Below are positions 40,806 to 50,647 of a DNA stretch of 64,000 nt, one piece after another. The notes under the pieces are model-generated. The model did no database searches and was not told the origin of the DNA. It saw only the letters and a list, made by a program, of their open reading frames with translations. Both the position numbers and the translations under genes were made by a program. The first letter of the stretch is position 1. Each line of letters begins with the position of its first letter. The stretch is from Brienomyrus brachyistius (Eukaryota; Chordata; Actinopteri; Osteoglossiformes; Mormyridae): contig NC_064542.1 of assembly GCF_023856365.1 (NCBI RefSeq), forward strand, positions 23,716,127 through 23,780,126, in the 5' to 3' direction.

Positions 40806-40821
40806 TGGCTTTCTTACATAC

Positions 40822-40881
40822 CTCCTTTTCTACAAATTTTCTTGTTGGGTTTTCTGGCACATTCCTTCGATATTCTTTTGA
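40822..40881 (-). CDS. nlgn3: Neuroligin-3 cassette exon A1 (splice site A, basic 20-residue insert)
   Basis: This 60-bp exon has acceptor TTTTACAG and donor GGAG/GTATGTAAG on the minus strand. Joined to the last G of the start exon it reads VKRISKECAR then KPNKKICRKG. As I recall it, this equals the splice-site-A1 insert of mammalian NLGN3 residue for residue. The insert has nine Lys/Arg, one Glu and two cysteines. It is phase 1 at both ends, so inclusion adds 20 residues without a frame change, and its last base G joins either A2 (giving GGA) or the common exon (giving GAC). It lies 1.87 kb after the start exon. Inserts at this site tune neurexin and partner binding in the family. The overlapping longer open frames on this strand are spurious. 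Whether it is used in this species needs RNA data. Confidence 0.93.
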
Positions 40882-40939
40882 CTGTAAAATGAATAAAAGA
40901 CTACAAAATAACAGGAGGCTCCGAATAGAATCGAGGACG

Positions 40940-40945
40940 CATGCA
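40940..40945 (-). promoter_or_regulatory. UGCAUG motif upstream of exon A1
   Basis: TGCATG on the minus strand lies about 60 nt before the A1 acceptor. Upstream UGCAUG is usually associated with exon skipping by Rbfox. Exact hexamer, function inferred. Confidence 0.3.
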
Positions 40946-42648
40946 ACAGCTGAACTGTCCCATTGCCCACTCCCCCACCCAAACCCATACCCCAGGTCAT
41001 CAACAACAAGAACAACAAAATACCTGCAAAGAAAGTGACAAGGGTTTTGGTTGCAGAAATATTCTGAAATATTGGTGAAGAGGAGAATGCACTGCTCCCT
41101 GGGACACAAGAGGCCTGCCTTCACATGCACGTCTGTATATAAGACCCATTACAATTCTTTACAAACTGCATTAAAACTTATAATACCAAAATAACACTCA
41201 TTTAATATTACTATACATACAACAAATAATTAAAAATCTGATTTATCTATTCCTTTGATATTAAAGTTTTGAATGCTATAAAAGCATGAAAAAAGGAATG
41301 CCTTCAGTTTTTTACCTTTAACAATTCTTTCTCTAAGGTTTGGCTAATATTATTGTTTTTAAAAATGCTTATTCCTGTTTAAAAGAACTTTGACTTAAAA
41401 ATAAATAGGTGTCTAACTGTAGTTTACATGCAGATGATTATACCCTGGGTGATTTTACTGCATTGGCTAATTACTGATTGGCTTCAATCAGTCACATGAC
41501 TGAAATGCTCACAGACTTGAAAGGGCCAACCTGTTCACACATACGCGTTTCTTAAACTTTGAGTTCACTTCATTGAAGTGTACTCTGCTGTTGAACGTTA
41601 TTTCCTGTTTGTGTGCTGTAAGTCTCACACAAAGGAAGAAGTGAGACCACACAGAATCAAACTGCATGAAGACTGCAAACTATGCGTATCACTTCAGAGG
41701 AAGTGTCTTCTGGCATGGGCAGCAACTGGGATGTGCAGGGATAAAGCACAGCTCAGTGATTAGCGCTCGACACTGTGGGGCTCTGCTTCATACAGTAGCT
41801 TTGATTCCTGTCTACAGTGTGATATGAAATGGCAGTCTGCATATAACTCCAATATCTTTCATCTCTGATCTGGGATTAGTATGTCACAGGGTTAGGACAC
41901 TAAATTTAGGTACAGCGACTGAATATTTCATTCCTTTGTTTATTTATTTATTTATAGTATGGTGTTTTTTCCTTGAGGCTTTTGAACGGTAATTAACAAT
42001 TATGTATATATTATGTATGCATACATCAGCATGTGTAATTAGGTAGGAAGTTCTGCCCATTTGACATTTTAGAGACTTCTGTGCAATATTTTAATTTTTA
42101 TTCTTCTTCTTGGTGGTGTTTTGTGAACATAGAGCTCACTAGCACTGGAAATATTCACTAACACAAGTTCCCTTTGCATACTAGAGAATATTTTCAAAAT
42201 GCTAGGTAATTCATGAAATATTTCCTAGAAAAGAGCTCTACCTTTTTAAGGGTTAAGTAGACAAACAGAGATAGACGGTAAGGGGTCTTACATTTTGTAA
42301 ACTGATGCCACAGGCCTTCTGTGTACCAGACAGAATATTTCACCAACCCTACATAATGTAGGAACCCTCTGGAACTAAGCAGGCTAATTACCCCCCCCGG
42401 AATATTCAAGACAGCACAGAGAAGATGCACCAAAGCAGTTGGGTCCAATATTTTTAAAATTTGTGATTTTTTTTTTTGGTTTCAAGGTTTTTAAACATAT
42501 TCTGATATTTCACATTTGATTAATAGTTCTTTGAAAAAACACAAAAGAGGAACTCATGACAGTGGCATGGGAAGGGAATAGTTGATGAAAAGACGGCATG
42601 AGAATATCAAGTCAAAATGAGAGACGCACGTGGTGGCCACGGACATAG

Positions 42649-42674
42649 CATGCATCAGGACAACATCCCATGCA
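42649..42674 (-). promoter_or_regulatory. Pair of UGCAUG motifs after the start-exon donor
   Basis: Two TGATGCATG copies on the minus strand (TGCATG at 42674-42669 and 42654-42649) are exactly 20 bp apart and 75-100 nt after the donor at 42748. They could bind Rbfox and act on the choice of cassette A1 or A2. Function is inferred. Confidence 0.3.
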
Positions 42675-42748
42675 TCAAACACAATACCAAGGCGACGGAA
42701 TATAAGAAAAAAGGTAACTGGATTATCTGGTGGAACCCAATGACTCAC

Positions 42749-43226
42749 CATCCTCAGTTGGAACATAGATGTTTAAATACAAACAATCCTCATTTTGGTC
42801 CTGTATGTAAGTGGCAACTATATCCAGGTTAAAGGTGAACCATATCGGCATCATGATCTCCGGCACAGCGTTGTGAATGTTTTGCGGGCAGACGGGTGCA
42901 AAGTGGGTGGCGTTCTTGATCCCTGACCAGGATGAGGGGGGTTCAGGGGGCATGAAGCGTTTTTCACCAACTGGAGAAGCAGCATATGGGACTCCCAAGT
43001 ACTGGTCCACCGGCCCGAGGATCTCACTGGGGAGAGGGACCCTCACTCCTCTCAGCTTCCCAAACTGCGTGTTAACAGTGGGGTGGTAGTTCTGGCCCAC
43101 GGCCGTCACCAGGGGCCAACAGAAGCTCAGTATCCACAGAGCAGCAACATGCCCCATGCTCGCCTTGGCCGCACGCCAACGTTGGGGGTGCGTAAGCATG
43201 CGGCTGATCCTCAGGGCAAACCACAT
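42749..43226 (-). CDS. nlgn3: Neuroligin-3, first coding exon (signal peptide and start of esterase-like domain)
   Basis: Neuroligin-3 is a postsynaptic single-pass adhesion protein that binds presynaptic neurexins. This exon encodes residues 1-159 and then the first base of codon 160. The start is the first in-frame ATG (43226), with A at -3, the family-like MW beginning, and an in-frame stop upstream at 43302-43304. Residues 25-44 form a hydrophobic signal peptide ([12 protein letters not shown] core). The mature part carries [12 protein letters not shown], then [15 protein letters not shown] (68-82), an N-glycosylation sequon NAT at 105, and EDCLYLN (146-152), the carboxylesterase type-B signature; C113 and C148 should form the first cysteine loop. 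The exon ends GAGGATG followed by donor GTGAGT, phase 1. From memory it is closer to NLGN3 ([25 protein letters not shown]) than to NLGN1, 2 or 4. The 5' UTR and promoter were not identified. Confidence 0.95.
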
Positions 43227-45023
43227 GGTCTTTGCGAATGGTTCCAGTTGTAAAACACCAACATGCAAAGCAGGGCCACCCTCAGCTACTGCTTCCTGTT
43301 CTCAGTCATGGAATCCGGTCCCCTTTGATCCTATCATCAGCACCGGATATGTAGCCCCAAAATCAAATTTAAAAAAAAAAAAATCTATTGCTTCTGCTTG
43401 AGTGTGATCTTCATCCGCCGTCCAGTCTTCAATCCAGATTGATTATCCACTGCTGCAACGAAGAACAGGGAAATAATTACAACTTCTACAAAAGAAGCGA
43501 CATATGTAAACACACACACACATTTTTCCCCCTTTCATTTCACGCATTTTTTATTGAGTTTGCAGCTTCACTTTCTACACAGCACTAAATCAGTCTACAT
43601 AATCCAGGCAGTTTTTTGCTATTAGCTATAAATGGCCACCATTGAGATCAGGCAGTGCACTTCAAAGGACTCACACACAATCTGCTCAAAGGGAGCACTG
43701 TCTCAAGTATCTACCGTTTAAATCACAAATATATATCCTATAAAAGAAAAATTATATTAGAATTTCAAAATGTAGTCCACAACCTTTGTTAGAGATAATA
43801 AAGCTATAATTTGCATTTAGAATTTTATATTATTGCTTTTTATTATATATAATTGCCCCAAAAATTAAAGAGAACTTAAAATGTAACTATTTTTAAAAAG
43901 TATTATCATCATATGTTTGTTTCCTTGTGTTTCAATAAAGCATTGACAAGAGATGATCTCTTGCGTGTTCCCAAGCAAAACAAAACAACAGATGTTTGGT
44001 TTTGAAATGTCAGATGTTTCTAAAACTTGTTCTTGTCCAGAATAATTTCCCCTCCAATAACAAGTGATGAAGGATGAAGGATGCTTTCTGATATTGGAAC
44101 AAAGAGCAGCGTGTAACGACAGATGATTGTTGGCCGATGCTAAAATCAGGTCGTACTCCTGCTGTGTTCCTGGCCACTGGGAATTACCCCATGGTGACCA
44201 TCAGGAGTGTTATAATGACAAATGGGAAGAAAGGGTTAGGGTTAGGTTTAGGTTTAGGATTAGCAGAGAACAAGCCATTCCAAAATTTACAGAAGTACCA
44301 GAGATTACTAGGGTTCCACTTGTACAACAAAGGAGGTGCAAATGTAAAGTTCAACGGGGAATTTTACTCTATGTCCGGTATCACCGCAGCCCCCACTGTA
44401 CATACATCTCAACTTTGAACATAACAGAAGCGGCATTATAAAATGGGGCCTAGTTTTCTTATAAATTCATTCACGTCAACAGGCTTGGAATGTCCAGCAA
44501 CATACAGCAGTTGGGATAAAGGACAGCAGATACAATGAGCCAAACTGGTTCCCAGCTTCCAAATCTATCCTCTATCTTTAGCAAACCAGTCCAGCAAAGG
44601 GACATGCAACCATTTGTATGGTATTTTGTCTTAAAAAATAGATGATCTATATGAGATACGGCTGCATTACCCCCTTGTCCTATATATACCTCATAGGGTC
44701 AGACTGGTATTACTCCTCATTTTGATTGAAAACCTTCATGAAGGACATGAGAACTTCAAGGTTCATTTATTTTGTGTCTGCTTTACAGAAAGGGAAACAA
44801 AATGTTAATTGCTGGAACTTCTGCGTAGGTCACCTTGGTAGTTTGGGTGGCCTTGCTCATCCTTTGCAAACCTCTCCGCAAAAGAGCAGTTCTTTGACTA
44901 ACTTCTCACATGTTAAAGCTTCTATTGCCTAACTCGCCATATCTAGAGTACAAGCACTAAGACTTGCAAATTCTGAGCTGGAGTTTTCTTCATTATCAAT
45001 ATAAATCAGAAATCTCAATATAC

Positions 45024-45085
45024 AATCTATCCATCCATGTTCATGGGGGCCAAACCAGGGAACACCCTGACCGGGTGCCAGTGAC
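45024..45085 (-). mobile_element. SINE/LINE-tail fragment, left part
   Basis: CTATCCATCCATGTTCATGG to CCGGGTGCCAGT resembles the reversed 3' tail of a dispersed fish element. Its continuation appears at 45666-45830, after the Tc1 remnant. Confidence 0.5.
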
Positions 45086-45147
45086 AGAGCTGATATTTGA
45101 AAAATGTATTTATGCAAAATTAGGAATTGTTGTCAGGACACTTTAAA

Positions 45148-45660
45148 TGTAGAGTCAAAAGTTTTCACAAGCCTACTGAGAATCATTATTTTTCAACAAG
45201 ATAGTGACCAAAAGCACACCTTGAGGTTATGTAGTAACTGTTATCTTGTGAACAAAGCTAAAGATGAAGTGCTGTGACAGACGACCTGGCCCCCACAGTC
45301 CTCCCACATAAATCCTACAGAGCTGCTTTGGGATGAGTTGGATCAAAAAGTAAGAGCAAGGTGGCCAACTTGTACCCAGAACTTGTGGAAACTCCTTCAG
45401 GACTGTTGGAGAAGCATCCCAGGTGGCTACGTCTGGAAGCTGGATGAAAGAACGCAGAGAGTCTGCAATGCCGTCACTGAAGTAAAAGGGGGCTACTTTG
45501 AAGAGGTGGAAATCTGATGAACATTTCTCATGGCCATTGCCATATTTCATATGTATTACTTCACTGCCTCAAGGCCTTGTCTGATAAGATGAATAACGTG
45601 GCTAAAATACAGACGAATGGATTGAAGGCACGTGTGCCCAGACTTTTGACTGGCACGATG
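45148..45660 (+). mobile_element. Internally deleted Tc1-like transposon
   Basis: AGAGTCAAAAGTTTTCACA at the left and GTGTGCCCAGACTTTTGACT at the right are inverted Tc1-type ends. Between them only the C-terminal part of the transposase remains, so the N-terminal DNA-binding half was lost. Confidence 0.75.
45191..45517 (+). pseudogene. Tc1-like transposase, C-terminal remnant
   Basis: This frame encodes 108 codons and a stop. It begins FQQDSDQKHT, the motif around the second catalytic Asp of DDE transposases, and continues WPPQSSHINPTELLWDELD, with the Glu of NPTE as the third catalytic residue. It ends KGGYFEEVEI as in the family. An in-frame TGA at 45275-45277 and the missing first two thirds make it inactive. 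It reads left to right inside the element at 45148-45660. Confidence 0.9.
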
Positions 45661-45665
45661 TGTCT

Positions 45666-45830
45666 CCATACAAGGAGGGCAGACAGAAACACTCCCAGAC
45701 ACAATCACAGCCTGTTAGCAGGTCAGCAATGTCGTAGCTGTTTATATGCATGTCTTTGGCTCTGGGAGGAAATTTCAAGAAACCATCAATAGAGGGAGAA
45801 CATGCAAACTCCACATGATCCTGTCCCAGA
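45666..45830 (-). mobile_element. SINE/LINE-like fragment, right part
   Basis: GACACAATCACAGCC, CATGTCTTTGGCTCTGGGAG, GAAA and GGGAGAACATGCAAACTCCA form the conserved block of a common fish repeat, reversed. With 45024-45085 it suggests one older copy split by the Tc1 insertion. Confidence 0.6.
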
Positions 45831-48194
45831 GGAACATTCCCAGCTACATGTCAACACAAAATGACTGATATACTACTGACAAGCATTTCACTCTGCCGTT
45901 TAAATTTTACTCCAAAAATGTTTAAAAAAGCATAAACCTTGCTTAATAAAAATATTTAACATTGAGCGTAGTAACTGGCAAGAAAACAAATAGTGATAAC
46001 TACATTATCTCAATGCAGTCAAAATCTGCATTTGTGTGAAATGAAAACAAAGATTTAACTTTTCAATAATAAACAAATCTTTTAGTTGTGGCATGTAACC
46101 TGCAGATACTAGTATGGCTAACCTCAAGCTAGCCTGGCACGTTTTTTTGCCCAAGACAGAAAGTGCTTCACTCCCTAGCAGCTGCAGCACTGACATCACA
46201 AACACTGTCTCAGTTAGGCTTTTGTAGGGATAGACTCTCTCACCACTGACTTGAATTCCCAATAAGAAAAGACGTAAGAGATGTCATATCTACCGGACAT
46301 ACATGTTAATTTAATTTTATTTTTTTTCAGTTATACTTAAAATTGAAACTAAAACATAAAGATGACAGCATATTATTTTTACTGGATTAAATTAATTAAG
46401 TTGAGTGAAAACAGAATGAGTATGTAAAATTCATCCAGTATGTCATATGCCCTGTTCACACCATACATAATCATTTTATTTAATTTTTTTTTTTGAATTT
46501 CAATTGAGTTCTCTCTGAATTCTCCCTGGAACTTGAACCCTTCCAAATGAACATTTTGTTTGCCAAGATCAAGGCAACGTTTATATTACATGACAAGCAG
46601 ACTTCTATGAAGCCTCTGACTCTGACTTCATGGGGGGGGTTTGTAGCTTCTTGCCAACAGACCTCATGCTGTGCATGTATTTGCATAGATAACGTAATAG
46701 TGTTTATAATTTATTTGCTTCGAGGTTTGGCAGCTAGCATTGTTTGTTTCTTCACAATGTAAAGAACTGCACCTGAATGTATCTGACTGCTGTGCGAGGT
46801 GGGCTGATTGGCGTGTGTCATTTCCGGCCAGAACGGCGATATAACAACAACGGCACCAAAGAAAATTCCAAGGAATGAACTGTTACATGTACTTTGTTAC
46901 AGCAACCGGATGCTAACATCCTCTTTCTTCACATTTATACAAATGACTGATTACTAACTACCACACCATTTCCTTAGAAACAAACACAACCACATATAAG
47001 GCTGTTTTTGCCTTAGAACTGTCTAGAGATTCCATCAGTTGTGTTGTTGTCTTCCTACACAGGTCACCTTCCCAGCTACCCAGATCTTCCCAGATCTTGC
47101 CACCATTATACAGACATCTGCATGCATGCCAGGTGGTCCGGGAGGCAGCACAAAAATGCATCACAACGGTTAATTTAATTGTTTGATTAGCAGCACAATA
47201 TATTTATCCCAGATGCCTTTAAACATGCTGAAATTAAGCAATAACCAGCACAATTAGGGGCCCGGAATGAAATATCCCACTGAGATGCAGTGGCAGTGGT
47301 AAAGGATTGTGTTGCATCATTACAAGGTCCACTTGGCTGTCAGCTGCACTCACGTGTAGAAATAAGACGTCTCATGCATGGAGGCGAAGAGCCAGCAACG
47401 CAACAATTATGGGGTAAAGTGCAAGTACTGGTTCTCTGAACCAGCCATCACAAGACAGAATTCTTTAGCATAAATATCAAATGCTGCATACTCCCCTTTG
47501 TAACACAAAATTGGACAAATATGATCTCTAATAACAGATAACTGTTTGCACTGGTAATGGGGAACAAACCAGTCAGAGGGAGAACCAAGCCAACAAGAAC
47601 ACAACACATTTGGTTTTTCCCTTCATTCGCGAGTGAAATCCCTCCGATGTTTCAAACAAAAGTCAGAGCAGGAGGCTGGAGGCTAGAGCTGGCAGCCCAC
47701 AGAGAGCAGACTGAACTCACTCCAATACCAGAACCTGGGGAGGGCCCTGCTTTCCATCTGATATCATTCCCACTGCGATGGAAGCCTGGTAGGAGGAGAC
47801 AGTATTAGTCCTCTCTGAAAATGAGTCCTTTCATGTTAAAACAAGACTCCCTGAGCCCGGCCAACCAAGCCTGTGCTACTGTAGCACTGCAACCATTTTC
47901 ATTATGGTCTGCCATTTTACAGTAGCATACTCTCTGCAGAGCCTCAAGGACTGCAGAAGAATCACTGGCCCTGTATCCCAAGCAGCGTATTTAAAGGTTG
48001 CCTGATTAATACACCCTTTTACCACAGACACATTTTCCTCAAGAGGACTGACTTATTTACCGTCGTCATTGTTATGCTGTTTTGCAACCTAAGTAAAACT
48101 TTACAGCACGGTGACCTGCTTTATATGTAAATTAAGAATTAAAAAAATATATAATGAATAATTGGCATAAATCTGGTGTAAGAGTACAGTAGCA

Positions 48195-48385
48195 GACAGT
48201 GCAGTGATTAAGGAAATAAATAATCCAAAGGTTGCTTTTCCAAGTCCAGGGGGCTCTGTTGTAGGTCTCATGAGAAAAGTGCTTAACGGAAATTGCTTGA
48301 ATAAAATATCCAACTGTATAAATGGGCAATAATCATAAGTCGCTCTGGATAAAAGCTTCATCTAAGAAACTAAATGTATATGTAA
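48195..48385 (+). mobile_element. tRNA-derived SINE with LINE-like tail
   Basis: GTGCAGTGATTAAGGAA resembles a box A head, and CCAAAGGTTGC followed by TTCCAAGTCCAG a box B. The tail AAGTCGCTCTGGATAAAAGC and TAAATGTATATGTAAATGT is typical of an abundant fish SINE. A reversed copy is at 60937-61105. Confidence 0.7.
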
Positions 48386-50275
48386 ATGTTTCATGTTTCA
48401 TGGCAAATCTCAGTCAAATGAAGGTTAGTATTTTAACTGATAAAAGCGATAACACATTATTTTCCTAATAAATTAAAATGGAGCTAATGACACACTTATG
48501 CAAATGCATTACTACTGGCATCCGGACTGACTGCAGCCATCAGCCTACATGACGACAGCCAACCCATCACTCTTTTCAGGCCATATTCATATTTCGTCTC
48601 CCTTTGCAGAATCAGACAGCTGGCACCCAGCCACCGATCAATGTATTATTTGCATAAATAAACCAAACATAAGAGACGGAAATCGTTTCTCTTGTTTTTG
48701 TGTTCAGTGCAGAAACAATACATTCCATACATACAATGCAAGACAAAACATATTCATTTAAAGGGAAGTAAATATTAAGAATAAAGTCTCATGGAATATG
48801 TGCTAAGAAGTTAACAGGGTTTATAAGCCCATACATCAAGTTGCTATTTTTTTTGCACATATCAGAGAGGGAGCCTGAGTTCAGTGCCGGACGACAATCA
48901 GACATGGCTGTTCTTACGCGATTCCCTTGTGGCTTCTAGTAAGGATGCATTTTTATCGGCGCCGTAACGCTGTCATTCATAAGAGTTCATTTTCATATAA
49001 TTAAAATATTGTTAGCTTTGCATGGGAGGTAAATCAAAGGAATCGCTTTTCAATGAATTCACAATAGCTGCTTTCTGTCTGCATATTTTATATTTTTTCG
49101 TCCAACTCTTCAGAACACACTCAGCATGGTTCAGAATCAGACCAGATACAGTTTTAGCTTGAACGTCATTCATTTTTTAAGGTAATTTATTTCTCTGCTT
49201 TTTACAGAGTCGCTCCACAGGCATCTAACATGAAGGCACCTGCGACAGTAATGCAGCGGCAGCCAGCGGCTGACTTGGAGAAAAGGCCATTCTATATACT
49301 GCACCACCTGTTGGTTACATCACTTTGAAGGGTGTTTTTTGTTTTTTTTTTTGTCCTGCAAAACAGCTCTTCACTTAAAAATAGAAATACAAGATCAGAG
49401 ACACAGTCCTTCCCAGCCTTATCTTCCAGCAAACGTGTTCATTAGGTCTCATGAAATGGTTTAGGAGAAACAAGCCAAATCCATTTCCTCAAACCTAAAT
49501 CTAATCAGCCAAGCGAGGCAGAATCATCTGAGGAAAATGGTGGTAGGAAGAGCCTGACCATGCAAATGAGCTCTTACATTCGCAGTGCTGTGTGCGGTTA
49601 CTTTCTATGGGAGTTACCGGGTCACCGAGAGCCAGATTCTCTGGACATATTTAGCACTGCCCCCTTTGCTGACATTATAATGAATCCACAAACACCCAAG
49701 ACACTGCTGTGGTGCTCCATGTACACTTAGCACATACTATATAGGCGAAAAGCATTGATATAGCCAGTGGCAACAAAAATGCATCCATCCATCCTTTGCG
49801 TGACACCAGGAAAACCTGCAAACTGACATCAAAACCCCCAACTGTGAGTCAACGATACAACCCATGGCGACACAAAAAAACAGAAAGAACTAAATGGAGA
49901 AAAAAAAATGAGCCCCTCTTCTGTTCTGCATAGTAGTCTGGTAGCAGAAGCCGCTACGTTTGACAGCAAGTGTGATGCATGGCAGACCGAGCAGAGTGGC
50001 ATGCACCGCATAAAAGTCACTGACGTGTCAAAAACGAATCAACAATGTAGAGGTACGAGACAGAGATTCATATTCATCCTGTTTGGACATGGTAAGCATC
50101 AGAGAGAGTCTGTGATGCTCTTCTGGCAAAGACAATCATTTTGCACGACAAAAAACCAATGGGAACCGCATACATTTCAGAAAAAAACAAAAGATGTTCA
50201 GTTTCAAAAAATGACCCACTTAGTAGCAGGTGAAATAAACACATATATATTTTTGTTCAGTATTTATATACACGG

Positions 50276-50647
50276 GGACGGCATGGTGGTGCAGTGGTTA
50301 GCACTGTTGCCTCACACCTCTGGGACCCAGGTTCGAGTCTCCGCCTGGGTTACATGTGTGTGGAGTTTGCATGTTCTTCCCATGTCGTCGTGGGGTTTCC
50401 TCCGGGTACTCCGGTTTCCCCCCACAGTCCAAAAACATGCTGAGGCTAATTGGAGTTGCTAAATTGCCCGTAGGTGTGCATGTGTGAGTGAATGGTGTGT
50501 GAGTGTGTAAGTGAATGGAGTGTGAGTGTGCCCTGCGATGGGCTGGCCCCCCATCCTGGGTTGTTCCCTGCCTCGTGCCCATAGCTTCCGGGATAGGCTC
50601 CGGACCCCCCGCGACGCAGTAGGATAAGCGGTTTGGAAAATGGATGA
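50276..50647 (+). mobile_element. Full-length tRNA-derived SINE with perfect target duplication
   Basis: The body starts GGACGGCATGGTGGTGCAGT with box-A-like GTGCAGTGGTTAGCACTG and box-B-like GGTTCGAGTCTC, has a unique middle with internal GAATGG(A/T)GTGTGAGTGTG repeats (50490-50530), and ends GGATAAGCGGTTTGGAAAAT then GGATGA. A 14-bp duplication, ATTTATATACACGG, flanks it exactly (50262-50275 and 50648-50661). Confidence 0.9.

Larger units (their letters stand above)
29773..40821 (-). other. nlgn3 intron between cassettes A1 and A2
   Basis: An 11-kb intron. It holds C/A runs at 30240-30270, a GC-rich block at 33570-33950, a non-autonomous Tc1-like element at 34340-34852, the fold-back at 35042-35183 and a 38-bp tandem duplication at 40126-40201. 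In 30300-33500 and 35200-40100 I recognise no gene; the sequence is AT-rich and largely unique by eye. Confidence 0.75.
40882..42748 (-). other. nlgn3 intron between start exon and cassette A1
   Basis: Donor GTGAGT at 42748, acceptor TTTTACAG ending at 40882. It is mostly AT-rich unique sequence. At 41740-41830 a stretch resembling the head of a tRNA-derived SINE (GCTCAGTGATTAGCGCTC) is visible but too decayed to bound. Short T and C runs occur near 42400 and 42470. No other gene was seen. Confidence 0.75.

Noticed and set aside
40759..41130. A 123-codon minus-strand frame over cassette A1
   Set aside because: It is in the wrong frame relative to the conserved A1 peptide and has no family match.
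41740..41830. Possible tRNA gene or SINE head
   Set aside because: A box-A-like stretch is present, but no cloverleaf and no convincing box B could be drawn.
43227..43268. Fourteen extra codons upstream of the nlgn3 ATG
   Set aside because: The upstream codon at 43268 is TTG; the first in-frame ATG is 43226 and matches the MW start of relatives.
44234..44262. TTAGGG-like patch as an interstitial telomere
   Set aside because: Only four or five imperfect units; too short to support a telomere or fusion claim.
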